DNA from: Candidatus Aenigmatarchaeota archaeon
GTDB lineage: Archaea; Aenigmatarchaeota; Aenigmatarchaeia; QMZP01; JAFGSV01
Reading direction: 5' to 3'
Length of the DNA: 64,000 nucleotides
Assembly (NCBI GenBank): GCA_016931255.1
Contig: JAFGFG010000009.1
Location: forward strand, 27,627-91,626
Shown here: positions 37,534 through 47,535 of the stretch, in pieces
Numbering within the stretch: the first letter of the stretch is position 1
Layout of the letters: each line of letters starts with the position of its first letter
Translations under genes and position numbers: made by a program
The notes under the pieces: model-generated
Told to the model about the DNA's origin: nothing
Database searches by the model: none
Seen by the model: the letters and a program-made list of their open reading frames with translations, nothing else

Positions 37534-38769
37534 ATGGAGAAGTTCAGGATTAAGAAGATAAAGGCAAGGGAGATTCTCGATTCCAGAGGCAATCCCACCG
37601 TTGAGGTTGATGTTTACACAGGCGCAGGGCTTGCGAGAGCCGCTGTGCCAAGCGGTGCCAGTACGGGCAAGCACGAGGCTATAGAACTCAGGGACGGAGG
37701 AAAGCGTTATGGCGGAAAAGGTGTCCTGAAGGCTGTCGGCAATGTCAACGGGCTTATAGCAAAGCATCTCACAGGTCATGATGTATCGAACCAGGCGGCT
37801 ATTGACGAGACGCTTATTGAACTGGATGGTACTGAAAACAAGTCCAGCCTCGGTGCGAATGCACTTCTAGGAGTGAGCATGGCTGTATGCAAGGCTGCTG
37901 CAATGGGAAAGGGTGTACCCCTGTACAGATACATAGCAGGGCTTTCCGGGAACAAGAAGATTGCACTCCCAACACCTTCGATGAATGTCATAAACGGCGG
38001 AGCCCATGCAGGAAACAAGCTGGACATACAGGAATTCATGATTCAGCCTTTCGGCAGGAATTTCGCAGAATCACTCAGGATGAGCGCGGAAACCTACCAC
38101 ATCCTCAAGGGAATAATCAAGGAAAAGCACGGAAAGGATGCCATAAATGTCGGCGATGAGGGCGGATTCGCGCCTCCCATCAACAGCGCCACCGAGGCTA
38201 TTGAGATGATTATGAAGGCAGTGGAGGAAGCTGGTTATCACGGAAAGATTTCCCTTGCAATTGACTCTGCTGCATCGGCATTCTACAAGAACGGAATATA
38301 CCATCTTGACGGAAAGAAGTTCGACACAGGAGAGCTCGTGGATTTCTACGCAGATTTGTCGAAGACATATCCTATTGTCCTGCTTGAGGACCCCTTCGAG
38401 GAAGAGGACTGGCACGGATTCGCAGAGCTCACGCAGAAGATTGGCAACACTATAGTCGTGATGGGAGACGACCTTCTTGTGACGAATGTGAAAAGGATAA
38501 ACAAGGCCATAGACATGAATGCAGTCAACGGCCTGCTGCTGAAGGTGAACCAGATAGGCACAGTCACAGAATCAATAAGCGCTGCAAAGCTTGCAATGGC
38601 TAACGGATGGAGGGTGATGGTTTCGCACAGATCAGGCGAGACTTCAGACAATTTCATAGCTGATCTGGTGGTAGGGCTTAACACAGGACTGATAAAGACA
38701 GGCGCTCCGTGCAGGTCCGAGAGGCTTTCAAAGTACAACCAGCTTCTCAGGATAGAGGAGGAGCTCTGA
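37534..38769 (+). CDS. eno: enolase
   Basis: [62 protein letters not shown]. Confidence 0.98.
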   Translation: MEKFRIKKIKAREILDSRGNPTVEVDVYTGAGLARAAVPSGASTGKHEAIELRDGGKRYGGKGVLKAVGNVNGLIAKHLTGHDVSNQAAIDETLIELDGTENKSSLGANALLGVSMAVCKAAAMGKGVPLYRYIAGLSGNKKIALPTPSMNVINGGAHAGNKLDIQEFMIQPFGRNFAESLRMSAETYHILKGIIKEKHGKDAINVGDEGGFAPPINSATEAIEMIMKAVEEAGYHGKISLAIDSAASAFYKNGIYHLDGKKFDTGELVDFYADLSKTYPIVLLEDPFEEEDWHGFAELTQKIGNTIVVMGDDLLVTNVKRINKAIDMNAVNGLLLKVNQIGTVTESISAAKLAMANGWRVMVSHRSGETSDNFIADLVVGLNTGLIKTGAPCRSERLSKYNQLLRIEEEL

Positions 38770-38777
38770 GCTTCCAC

Positions 38778-40298
38778 ATGTCTTCAAAGGTGCTCCTGAT
38801 AATAAGGGACGGATGGGGTTTCAGCAAAGAAAAGAAAGGCAATGCGATAAAAGCCGCGAATACACCCAATGATGACCGTTATGTCAGCGAGTACCCGACT
38901 TCTGTAATAAAATGCACAGGAAACGATGTGGGAAATCCTGATGGTGTTCAGGGAGGCTCTGAGGTTGGCCATCTGACAATAGGCGCAGGCCGGATAGTAT
39001 GGCAGCCGTACGAGCTGATAAACCAGAAGATAAAATCAGGTGAATTCTTCAGGAACAACGTTCTCCTCGGCGCCATTGAGAACTGCAGAAAGAATGGAAG
39101 CAGCCTTCATGTTTCCGGTCTCTTCTCAGACCAGGGCATCCATGCAGACCTCAGGCACATGTTCGCGGTTCTTGAGCTTGCCAAGAAGAATGATTTCAAG
39201 CGCGTGTTTATTCATCTCTGTCTCGATGGAAGGGATGTTCCTGAGAGGTCCGCGCTGGGCTTCGTTAGTCAGCTAAACAAGAAGATTAATGATATTGGTG
39301 TGGGTCAGATAGCATCTGTTTCCGGTCGTTACTACGGCATGGACCGTGACAAAAACTGGAGCAGGACATTGGCATTCTATGAGCTCCTTACAGAGGGAAA
39401 GGGCTTTGAGGCTGAAAGCGCTGAAGATGCCATAAATGAAGCATATAATCGCGGGGACAAGACGGATTACTACATCAAGCCGACTGTCATTCTCAAGGAT
39501 GGGAAGCCTGCCGCACTGCTGAAGGACAATGACTCAATGATATGGTACAATTTCAGAAGCGACCGCTCAAGGCAGATAACAGCAATGGTGAACTCGCTTC
39601 CTTACTGCACTGAAAAAACCGGGAAGAAAATAAACGTCCATTATGTCTGCTTCTCGTCATATGACGACAACTGGAACATCCCTGTTGCATTCCCGCAGGA
39701 GAAGATTTCAAACAACCTCGGAAACGTGCTTTCTGCCAAAGGCCTTAGCCAGCTAAGGATAGCCGAGACCGAGAAATACGCGCATGTCACGTTTTTCTTC
39801 AACAGCCAGGTGGAGAAGGAGAATCCCGGAGAGAAGAGGATACTCGTGGACTCACCGAAAGTGCCGTCGTATGACCAGAAGCCAGAGATGTCTGCATATG
39901 AGGTAACAGATAAGCTTCTGCAAGAGATAGGGAAACACGATTTTATTGCGGTGAATTATGCCAATCCGGACCTTGTTGGGCATTCAGGTGTCTTCGATGC
40001 CACTGTAAAGGCATGCGAGGTTGTGGATGAATGTTCAGGAAAGGTTGTCGAGAAGGCGCTTTCCAATGGATATACGGTTTTCCTGATGGCTGACCACGGT
40101 AATGCTGATCACATGCTCTACGAGGACGGCTCGCCCAATCCATCACACGGCTTCAATCCTGTCAGGCTGACAATCATAGGAAACAAAAAAATCAGCAAGC
40201 TCCGTGACGGCGGCATGAAAGACATCGCACCAACCATTCTGGAAACAATGGGAATAAAGAAGCCGAAGGAAATGACAGGCAAGAGCCTTATTCTATGA
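38778..40298 (+). CDS. gpmI: 2,3-bisphosphoglycerate-independent phosphoglycerate mutase
   Basis: VLLIIRDGWG, GNPDGVQGGSEVGHLTIGAGR, NYANPDLVGHSG, ADHGNAD. Confidence 0.96.
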   Translation: MSSKVLLIIRDGWGFSKEKKGNAIKAANTPNDDRYVSEYPTSVIKCTGNDVGNPDGVQGGSEVGHLTIGAGRIVWQPYELINQKIKSGEFFRNNVLLGAIENCRKNGSSLHVSGLFSDQGIHADLRHMFAVLELAKKNDFKRVFIHLCLDGRDVPERSALGFVSQLNKKINDIGVGQIASVSGRYYGMDRDKNWSRTLAFYELLTEGKGFEAESAEDAINEAYNRGDKTDYYIKPTVILKDGKPAALLKDNDSMIWYNFRSDRSRQITAMVNSLPYCTEKTGKKINVHYVCFSSYDDNWNIPVAFPQEKISNNLGNVLSAKGLSQLRIAETEKYAHVTFFFNSQVEKENPGEKRILVDSPKVPSYDQKPEMSAYEVTDKLLQEIGKHDFIAVNYANPDLVGHSGVFDATVKACEVVDECSGKVVEKALSNGYTVFLMADHGNADHMLYEDGSPNPSHGFNPVRLTIIGNKKISKLRDGGMKDIAPTILETMGIKKPKEMTGKSLIL

Positions 40299-40683
40299 TG
40301 TCTATGTCCTTTATCAGGACGATGTTGGGGGGTGTTTGCTTTCCGCGGTTGCACGGCTCGGAATCCATGATTTTGGTGGTCTTCCTAAGGAATTTGTTCA
40401 GTATGCTGGAAGTGAGCTTCGCGCCGGGTGATTTGTGCACTATCTGCTTGACAACGTTTATTTTCGTGGTGTAGTTGACAGTCACATCAGACGACAGCCT
40501 TTCGCCTTCCATTGTTATCTCAAGCTCACCGTTGTTTATCTTCGCGTCGAATCTCACTCCGTCTATCTCCGTCCAGTCTATGACCTCTGCGAGATATTCC
40601 AGGTCACTGTCTTTGACATCCCTGGCGAGAAGATTTCCCTTACTGTCTATGGAACCGAATATGGCCTTCAGCAGAAGCTTCAT
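40288..40683 (-). CDS. hypothetical protein
   Basis: 131 aa, directly downstream of AMP phosphorylase gene; 3' overlap with gpmI. Confidence 0.65.
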   Translation of the reverse strand: MKLLLKAIFGSIDSKGNLLARDVKDSDLEYLAEVIDWTEIDGVRFDAKINNGELEITMEGERLSSDVTVNYTTKINVVKQIVHKSPGAKLTSSILNKFLRKTTKIMDSEPCNRGKQTPPNIVLIKDIDIIE

Positions 40684-40691
40684 AAATATAT

Positions 40692-42242
40692 TTACCTTTC
40701 CAGAATAAAGTATTTCGGGTGGTCCATAACCCTGGGTATCTTCTCAAGCAGCATGTCGTACTTCTTTCCGACACCGACTGCCCTTACTGACTGGGCTATC
40801 TCCAGCGCCCTTTCAAGCTTGTACTTCTTCTCAGCATAGATATCAAAGAGAGTGTCACCCTTCTTTACAGTGTCACCAATCTTCTTGTGAAGGTAAATTC
40901 CTGCGCCCTTGTCTTTTGGCGTGCCGGATGCCCTTGCTATCTCGACTATGGCACGGTTGTCTATCCATCCGACAACACCGCTGACAGATGATTTTACCTC
41001 AACCTTCTCAGGACCTATAGGAAGGTCGTCCGGCTTTATGTTAGGGTCCCCGCCCTGCGCTTCTATTATCTCCTGAAGCTTTTTGTAGGCCTTTCCGCTC
41101 TTGAGCAGGCGAAGTGCTTCTTCTTTCCCGCTCTTTTTCATCTTGAAGTCAAGGAGCATTCCCGCTATTGTGGTTACCTTGTCCACGATATCCTCAGGTC
41201 CCCTCCCGTACATAAGCGTGCTGAGGGCCTCCCTTGCCTCGAGCGCCGGTCCTATTCCGTGGCCAATTGGCTGCTCGCCGAATGTGGACGCTCCCACTGT
41301 CTGTATTCCAAGCTTCTTTCCGAGAGTTATGAATTTCTCAGCCAGCGCTTCTGCGTCTTTTGTTGTTTTCACTTTCGTGCCTTCACCTGTGGGTATGTCT
41401 ATGACAAGATACTTTGCCCCAACTGCCTTTTTCTTTGACATCACAGACGGCAGAAGAAGGGGGTCTATGGAAAGCGGATACTCGATTTTTATGAAAATGT
41501 CATCAGCAGGTGCGAGGTCCACAGCGCCTCCCCATACAAGGCATGCGTTCACCTTCTTTACAACGCGCTTGATTTCCTCAAGGTTGAGGTCTACAGGAGC
41601 CAGGCATTCGAACCTGTCTGCTGTTCCCGCGGGGGATGTTATTGCCCTGCTCGATGTCTTGGGTATCGTAAGCCCTGCTGCTCCTATCACAGGCACCACC
41701 ATCATTGATGTCTTGTCACCCGGAACACCGCCTATTGAGTGCTTGTCGTAGATGTCCTTCTTTCCGAGGTCAAGCGTTTTTCCCGTCAGCGCCATGTGCC
41801 TTGAAAGCGATGCCACCTCTGAAGTGGTCATTCCGTGATACTCGAGGGCTGTCACAAAAGCAGTGAGCTCTATTTCCGAGAGCCTCCGTTCAACCGTATC
41901 CTCGACAATCTTCCTTATTGCGCTGTCATCGAGCGTCTTTCCGGCCATCTTGTCCTTTATGTACTTTATTGACATGGGTGGTGCTGATGGTATGACATCC
42001 ACAAGCTGGTTAGGCTTGGCATTGGTATACCTTGAGATTTTTCTGTAAAGTCCAATCTCACCGCTCTTTATGAAATGCTCAGCGATGTTGACTATGCAGT
42101 TGACCTTTTTCCTGCCGACAATAAGCTCGACCCTGTCCAGAGGCCTTACGTCTATCTCTTCCGCATCCTCCTTGTTGAGAAGAACTATCGGCTTGTCAGC
42201 CTCAAGTCCGAGTATCTTTGCATTAAGCTTCATCATGACCAT
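40692..42242 (-). CDS. deoA: AMP phosphorylase (archaeal DeoA family)
   Basis: DKHSIGGVPGDKTSMMVVPVIGAAGLTIPKTSSRAITSPAGTADRFE. Confidence 0.94.
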   Translation of the reverse strand: MVMMKLNAKILGLEADKPIVLLNKEDAEEIDVRPLDRVELIVGRKKVNCIVNIAEHFIKSGEIGLYRKISRYTNAKPNQLVDVIPSAPPMSIKYIKDKMAGKTLDDSAIRKIVEDTVERRLSEIELTAFVTALEYHGMTTSEVASLSRHMALTGKTLDLGKKDIYDKHSIGGVPGDKTSMMVVPVIGAAGLTIPKTSSRAITSPAGTADRFECLAPVDLNLEEIKRVVKKVNACLVWGGAVDLAPADDIFIKIEYPLSIDPLLLPSVMSKKKAVGAKYLVIDIPTGEGTKVKTTKDAEALAEKFITLGKKLGIQTVGASTFGEQPIGHGIGPALEAREALSTLMYGRGPEDIVDKVTTIAGMLLDFKMKKSGKEEALRLLKSGKAYKKLQEIIEAQGGDPNIKPDDLPIGPEKVEVKSSVSGVVGWIDNRAIVEIARASGTPKDKGAGIYLHKKIGDTVKKGDTLFDIYAEKKYKLERALEIAQSVRAVGVGKKYDMLLEKIPRVMDHPKYFILER

Positions 42243-43471
42243 TTCCTGAGAGCCTGCGCAAGCTCATTATTATCTTTGGCATAATTCTTTAAATCGATGC
42301 CCTGCATTACTGCTTCAGCAGCCTGCCTTATCGCCATTGCGCCTTTCACTGTACCGCCGGGATGCCCGTGGCATCCACCGCCGAACTGGGCGATGATGTC
42401 TTTTCCCATCTTATTTACAAGCTCCGGAAGCATGCCGGGTTCAAGCCCCCCCGATGCAACGGAGAATGTCCTTTTCAGGCCATGCCATTCATCATTTAGT
42501 GCATTCTGCAGAATTATCGCGGGGTCTTCCTGAACCATCTTCCCAACGGATGCAGTTCCTATATGCAGCTGGTCCATTCCTATCATTCTGGAAATCCTTG
42601 AAATCACAAGCATGGATATTCCGTGCTTAGGGTTCCGGTCAAATGCCGCATGCCCAGCTCTGTGCGCATGCATGACCATTTTCCAGTCCATGTTGCATTC
42701 CCGTATTGTCTGAAGTCCTGACCATCCCAGAGTGACTATGTCAACCATTATATACTCCCCACCATTGCTCATGACGAATTCTGCTCTTTTTTTCATTTCT
42801 TCTGTTTCCGCAGTGATGTTAGGCATATAGACTTTCTTTTCACCGGTTTCATTTTCAGCCCTGTCCCGAAGCTTCAGCGTTTCTTTTATTCTCTTCTCAA
42901 ATTTATTGAACCTCATTGAGGAAAGGTTCTCATCATCCTTCACGATGTCAAGGCCTCCTCTCCATGCATCATAGGCAACTTTTGCGTGCTCCTTTTCATC
43001 AAGCCCTATCTTCGGCTTGACTATGGTTCCCAGAAGCGGTCTTTCATGGGTTTTGAGGAGAGTTCTTATTCCCTTTACTCCAACCTGTGGTCCCCTGAAT
43101 GATTTAACTATATCCTTGGTAAAATGTATGTCATTAAGTCTGATGTTCTTTACATGCTTCATTCCGAAAATGTTCCCGCCCACTGAACTCATTATCTGGG
43201 GCACGTTTCCTTTTTCGAAAAGCTCTTCAGGATAAGCGATTTTCACGTTGTTGCCTTTTATTTCGAAGACCTTTGCGCCCATTTTCTGTATCTGCGGCTT
43301 CATTGTTGAAACTGCTGTCCACGTTCCTATGCTGGATTCCGCAGCCACATGCTCTGCTGCCTTTTCCACGTTGAGACCATGATTCGGCTCTATGTAGAAA
43401 TCACATACAACATCGTTCTTTCCTGGCTTGTAATCAGGCTGTATGTATCCCGAGGGCTTTATGTTTGACAT
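42233..43471 (-). CDS. rbcL: ribulose-bisphosphate carboxylase, form III
   Basis: TIVKPKIGL, GGLDIVKDDENL, HAHRAGHAA, QLHIGTASVGKM, ASGGLEPGMLPEL, GGGCHGHPGGT. Confidence 0.96.
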   Translation of the reverse strand: MSNIKPSGYIQPDYKPGKNDVVCDFYIEPNHGLNVEKAAEHVAAESSIGTWTAVSTMKPQIQKMGAKVFEIKGNNVKIAYPEELFEKGNVPQIMSSVGGNIFGMKHVKNIRLNDIHFTKDIVKSFRGPQVGVKGIRTLLKTHERPLLGTIVKPKIGLDEKEHAKVAYDAWRGGLDIVKDDENLSSMRFNKFEKRIKETLKLRDRAENETGEKKVYMPNITAETEEMKKRAEFVMSNGGEYIMVDIVTLGWSGLQTIRECNMDWKMVMHAHRAGHAAFDRNPKHGISMLVISRISRMIGMDQLHIGTASVGKMVQEDPAIILQNALNDEWHGLKRTFSVASGGLEPGMLPELVNKMGKDIIAQFGGGCHGHPGGTVKGAMAIRQAAEAVMQGIDLKNYAKDNNELAQALRKWS

Positions 43472-43516
43472 ATTTCACCAATATATTCTATTCACATTTT
43501 TCAAATAAAAATCAAC

Positions 43517-44344
43517 TCAGAACAGTTCCGGGTATGCGCTTCTTACTTCCTGCAGGAAAACAAGAGGCGGATGGACGCCAAGCTCCGATATCACAGCTGT
43601 CACAGCCTCGTGATGCACTCCCTCGAAAGCGAGATTCATGACAGTCACCCCTTTTGGTGCTCCCGGCCATACCTCTTTCGCTTCGCGCCTTTCAACAGGT
43701 TCCTTCCTGCCGAAGACTGTCACAGGGTCATACTTCCAGGAATCAGTGCAGCAGTACGTGTCCGTGTCATGCTTGTTGGCTATCTCTGCAAACATCTCTG
43801 TGCCTATCTTGTTGAATATTCTTCCCTCGCTGGTTATGGCATCAGCACCGAAAAGGAATATATCCGCATCCTTCAGGGCTATCCTTCCGCCTGAATCAAC
43901 GAAATGCGTTACAGGAATCTTCAGCGCAGCCAGCTCTTTTGCAGTTTTTCTTCCCTGAAGGAGAGGCCTGGTCTCCGTGTTGTAGACCTCGAACTTCTTT
44001 CCCTGGCGCTTTGCCTCTTTGAGTATTTCTATCACATTAGAAGAATGACAGTGCGTAAATACTTTCATACCATTCTCGATCTTTCTGGAACCGTATTCTG
44101 CGATTTTCTTTTTGGAATCCCTTAGATGGCTCAGCGCAGCCGGACCGAGGTTCTTGGGGTTTGATTTCGCAAAAAGTATGGCGTTCCTCAGCGCGGGCTC
44201 TGTCGGCCTGAGGGAAATGAGCTTTTCAATGGACTTCCTGTCGCTTCTGAGCATGAGTGCCCTGACAGCGGCTTTGGCGATATTCTGCGCTCCCTGTATC
44301 TTCACTGTGGTGATGTCGCGGCATATCTGCTCGAATTCTCCCAT
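43517..44344 (-). CDS. ribose-1,5-bisphosphate isomerase (eIF2B-like)
   Basis: ETRPLLQGRKTAKEL, FLFGADAITSEGRIFNKIGT; adjacent to rbcL and AMP phosphorylase. Confidence 0.9.
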   Translation of the reverse strand: MGEFEQICRDITTVKIQGAQNIAKAAVRALMLRSDRKSIEKLISLRPTEPALRNAILFAKSNPKNLGPAALSHLRDSKKKIAEYGSRKIENGMKVFTHCHSSNVIEILKEAKRQGKKFEVYNTETRPLLQGRKTAKELAALKIPVTHFVDSGGRIALKDADIFLFGADAITSEGRIFNKIGTEMFAEIANKHDTDTYCCTDSWKYDPVTVFGRKEPVERREAKEVWPGAPKGVTVMNLAFEGVHHEAVTAVISELGVHPPLVFLQEVRSAYPELF

Positions 44345-44385
44345 ATAATTAATTTAAAACTCCTTCTATTAATTTAGGATACCGT

Positions 44386-44492
44386 GCGGAGATGGCCGAA
44401 TGGCTCAGGCGATCGGCTGCAAGCGGTATGTATGCGTATTCGCCGATACCGTTAGAAACCGGTTCAAGGGGGTTCGATTCCCTCTCTCCGCT
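44386..44492 (+). tRNA. tRNA-Cys (GCA) with intron
   Basis: Acceptor GCGGAGA/TCTCCGC, discriminator T, T-arm GGGGG-TTCGATT-CCCTC, anticodon stem ATCGG/CCGGT, loop CT-GCA-A/A after intron removal (72-nt mature). Confidence 0.92.
44423..44457 (+). other. 35-nt tRNA intron at canonical 37/38 position
   Basis: GCGGTATGTATGCGTATTCGCCGATACCGTTAGAA; BHB: outer helix ATCGG/CCGGT, central CTGC/TTAG (3 of 4 paired), bulges AAG and AAA, inner helix CGGTAT/ATACCG. Confidence 0.85.
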
Positions 44493-44523
44493 CTTTTTAC
44501 TTTCTAGCGGTTTCAAAAAATAT

Positions 44524-45465
44524 TTAATCTCTTATGCCTTCCGTCAGCACCCTGAAGACTGATTCTCCCTCCGGAAGTGATGGAGAGTCTATAAGCCTTG
44601 CAATCCTCTTGTCACCCTTGGACTTGCGAAGGTACACACGGAATGTTGCCAGATGGCCCAGGATGTGGCCGCCTATCGGAGCAGTCGGGTCTCCGAACAT
44701 TATGTCAGGCCTTGACATTACCTGGTTGGTTATGTAGATTGCAGCATTGTAGACATCAGCCATCTTCTGGAGCTGGTGGAGATGCCTGTTAAGCTTCTGC
44801 TGCCTGTCTGCGAGTGTTCCGCGTCCTGTGTAGTCTGAACGGAATGCTGATGTTATGGAGTCGACAATGATTAACTTTACATCACCGTTCTTGAGAAGGT
44901 CTTCCGACTTCTCTGCAAGTATCACCTGATGGTCGCTGTTGTAAGCCTTAGCGACATATATGTTTTTGAGGACTGTTTCAGGATTCATCTTCAGGCTTTC
45001 AGCCATCTGCTTTATCCTTTCGGGCCTGAATGTGCCCTCGGTGTCTATGAAAACAGCCTTTGCGCCAAGGCCGCCCTTGTCCTTCGGGAGCTGCACATTG
45101 ACCGCGAGCTGGAGCCCTATCTGCGATTTTCCGGAACCGAATGCGCCGTGCATCTCAGTTATTGCCTGTGTCTCAATGCCTCCTCCAAGCATCTTGTCAA
45201 GGTCTGCCGAGCCTGTTGTAATCCTTTTCATTTCCTTTCGTTTTTTCATCACTTCAGTTGCAGGCTCGAATCCCATCTTGAGCTTCGACCTTGCGTCAGC
45301 GATTATTTTGGCTGCTGTGTCATTGCCTATTCCGGCAGCTGCTGAGAGAGTTCCTGATGAAGAAGCAGCTATGCTCATCAGGTCTGTGAAGCCTGCTTCC
45401 TTGAGCTTTTCAGCTGTCTTCTCACCGATACCGTTCACATCTTCAATCTGGGATTCAGTCATCAA
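44524..45465 (-). CDS. radA: DNA repair/recombination protein RadA
   Basis: Helix-hairpin-helix N-terminus, [55 protein letters not shown]. Confidence 0.97.
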   Translation of the reverse strand: MMTESQIEDVNGIGEKTAEKLKEAGFTDLMSIAASSSGTLSAAAGIGNDTAAKIIADARSKLKMGFEPATEVMKKRKEMKRITTGSADLDKMLGGGIETQAITEMHGAFGSGKSQIGLQLAVNVQLPKDKGGLGAKAVFIDTEGTFRPERIKQMAESLKMNPETVLKNIYVAKAYNSDHQVILAEKSEDLLKNGDVKLIIVDSITSAFRSDYTGRGTLADRQQKLNRHLHQLQKMADVYNAAIYITNQVMSRPDIMFGDPTAPIGGHILGHLATFRVYLRKSKGDKRIARLIDSPSLPEGESVFRVLTEGIRD

Positions 45466-45535
45466 AACACCTTAGCAAATATTTCAATCGAGGTTTTATA
45501 AAAATGTCATCAGTTGTTGTTTTTGACCATGTCAA

Positions 45536-46576
45536 CTAAGACAGCGACGCCAGAATCCTCTGGCATTCTTCCTTTACATTGACCTCTGAAACATTATTGG
45601 CAACTATCTCAATCTCCTTGCTGAAATCGTTCATCTTTGCCCTTCCCTCAATCATGTACTCCTTCCCGAGGTTGCTGAATGCGGTCCAGAATTCATCACC
45701 ATCGGAAGCATACTTCTCCTTGACTTCCTCGGGCTTCATGCCGAATAGCTTCTCTGCCTGATCCCTGAACATCACTGCTCGTATGTTGCCTGAGCCGTCA
45801 TCGAACACGCCTGTTATCAGCAGCGTATAGAGAGGAGTGACATTTCCGTGCTCATTGCATATATATCCGTTTTCCACTTCCTTTATTCTTGCGCCGCACT
45901 TTGAGCATACTTCGAAGAAAGGCTTCTTCTTGTAAACCTGCATAAGGCAGCCCTTGATCATGACATTCATGCCCTCCTGGACATCCTTTATCAGAACCCT
46001 TTCTGACGGAACCTGAGGATACCTTGATGAGCCGGGATTGCCTTCAGTATGCGGCTGTTCGTTCTCTGCAGGAGCTTCTCCGGCTTCGACAATCTCTATT
46101 TTGCTTCTCTTGCTGAGCCTCAGTTCTGTTCCGTCTTTGTAATTGTCTTTCTTGGACCATGCGCCTGTAACCTTTATCAGGTTGTTCTTCCTCAGTCCAA
46201 TGGATGATATGAGCTTCACTTCATCATTCCATAACGGAAGGCGTATTGTGCCGGTTTCATCCGCGAGTATCATGCTCTGGACTGTTCCGGTCTTCCCGTT
46301 CCTCTCAAATCCCTTTTCCTCGAAAACAGCAGAAATCCTTGCGACTATGTCGACATTCCTCATATCAGGCACTACATTGGCAATCTTCAGTTCCCTGTTG
46401 CCGTTCTCCCTGACAAGCTCGACTCCGAGCTCTCTTCCGACAATGTAGGCTGCTCCTTCCTCTGACACGAGATCGGAAAGCTCTGTCTGTTTGTCTTTTA
46501 TCAAAACCCTTATTTCATCAACTGTTTTGCCGGACTTGCCTGATATTTCTTCTATCAACTCTTCCAAAGAAAGCAT
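45536..46576 (-). CDS. rpa: replication protein A (RPA) with OB folds and zinc finger
   Basis: OB-fold region IVARISAVFEEKGFERNGKTGTVQSMILADETGTIRLPLWNDE; CSKCGARIKEVENGYICNEHG. Start MLSLEELIEE. Confidence 0.9.
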   Translation of the reverse strand: MLSLEELIEEISGKSGKTVDEIRVLIKDKQTELSDLVSEEGAAYIVGRELGVELVRENGNRELKIANVVPDMRNVDIVARISAVFEEKGFERNGKTGTVQSMILADETGTIRLPLWNDEVKLISSIGLRKNNLIKVTGAWSKKDNYKDGTELRLSKRSKIEIVEAGEAPAENEQPHTEGNPGSSRYPQVPSERVLIKDVQEGMNVMIKGCLMQVYKKKPFFEVCSKCGARIKEVENGYICNEHGNVTPLYTLLITGVFDDGSGNIRAVMFRDQAEKLFGMKPEEVKEKYASDGDEFWTAFSNLGKEYMIEGRAKMNDFSKEIEIVANNVSEVNVKEECQRILASLS

Positions 46577-46629
46577 GACTATTTGATGTACTTTAGATTT
46601 AAATGATTTCACTGTTCAAACCTTAATTA

Positions 46630-47535
46630 ATGAAACTATCCAATAATCAAAGGATAGGCATGCACTCGATATACGAAAAAATTTCAAAGGCATCTTTTGG
46701 CTGGCTTGTCGAGAAAAACATTGAAAGTTTCGAGCCCCTGAAACAGCATATAAGAGGGGCCAGAATAAATGTTCTGCTAAAGACATGGGTGAGCATGACA
46801 TTCTTCACATCAGCTCTTGTTTACATTATATCACTTGCCTTTATGCTGATTTTAGGAATGTTCGTTGATGTGTTTTTCCTTCTGTACATGGTCATGGTTG
46901 TATTCGTTCCTGTGCTTGTTGCATCATTCACATTCCTGTTTTTCTATGTATATCCCATACAGAAGGCCAAGAGTCGTGCGAATTCCATTGAGAACAACCT
47001 GCCTTTTGCTATAACTCACATGTCCGCAACGTCGTCATCAGGCATACCGCCTGAATTCATGTTCAGCCTTATAGCAGGTTTCACTGAATACGGGGAAATT
47101 TCCAAGGAGGCCCAGATGGTTGTGAAAAACATAAAGACATTCGGTGCTTCCAGCGTATCGGCCATGAAGACAGTAGCGTCACAGACACCTTCCAAAGAGT
47201 TCAGGAACATACTCCTCGGCATAAGCGCCACCATAGAGACAGGCGGAAACCTTTCCGCATACCTCAAGGAGATGTCAGACAAGGCACTGTTCGATTACAG
47301 GATAAAGAGGGAGAAATACCTCAAGACACTTTCCACGTACGCTGACATATACACAGCTCTTCTTGTGGCTGCCCCACTCTTCCTCCTTTCAACTATGGCC
47401 ACGATGAGCATTATAGGAGGGGATGTGATGGGTTTCAGCACTTCTGAAATAGTTACCATAATGACATGGGCCATACTTCCTGTGTTGAATGTGTCATTCC
47501 TAGCATTCATTCATGTGACCTATCCGGGTGTGTAA
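46630..47535 (+). CDS. type II secretion F-domain (TadC/ArlJ-like) protein, subunit 1
   Basis: TM pair plus ENNLPFAITHMSATSSSGIPPEFMFSLI GspF-like domain. Confidence 0.85.
   Translation: MKLSNNQRIGMHSIYEKISKASFGWLVEKNIESFEPLKQHIRGARINVLLKTWVSMTFFTSALVYIISLAFMLILGMFVDVFFLLYMVMVVFVPVLVASFTFLFFYVYPIQKAKSRANSIENNLPFAITHMSATSSSGIPPEFMFSLIAGFTEYGEISKEAQMVVKNIKTFGASSVSAMKTVASQTPSKEFRNILLGISATIETGGNLSAYLKEMSDKALFDYRIKREKYLKTLSTYADIYTALLVAAPLFLLSTMATMSIIGGDVMGFSTSEIVTIMTWAILPVLNVSFLAFIHVTYPGV

Noticed and set aside
41101-41751. 216-aa plus-strand ORF inside AMP phosphorylase gene
   Set aside because: Antisense shadow of a conserved enzyme.
44386-44492. Unspliced tRNA read as a class II (long variable arm) tRNA-Cys with a 19-nt intron
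   Set aside because: An alternative anticodon stem ATCGG/CCGAT is possible. The 35-nt intron solution gives a normal class I tRNA with U73, canonical 37/38 position and a proper BHB, so it is preferred.
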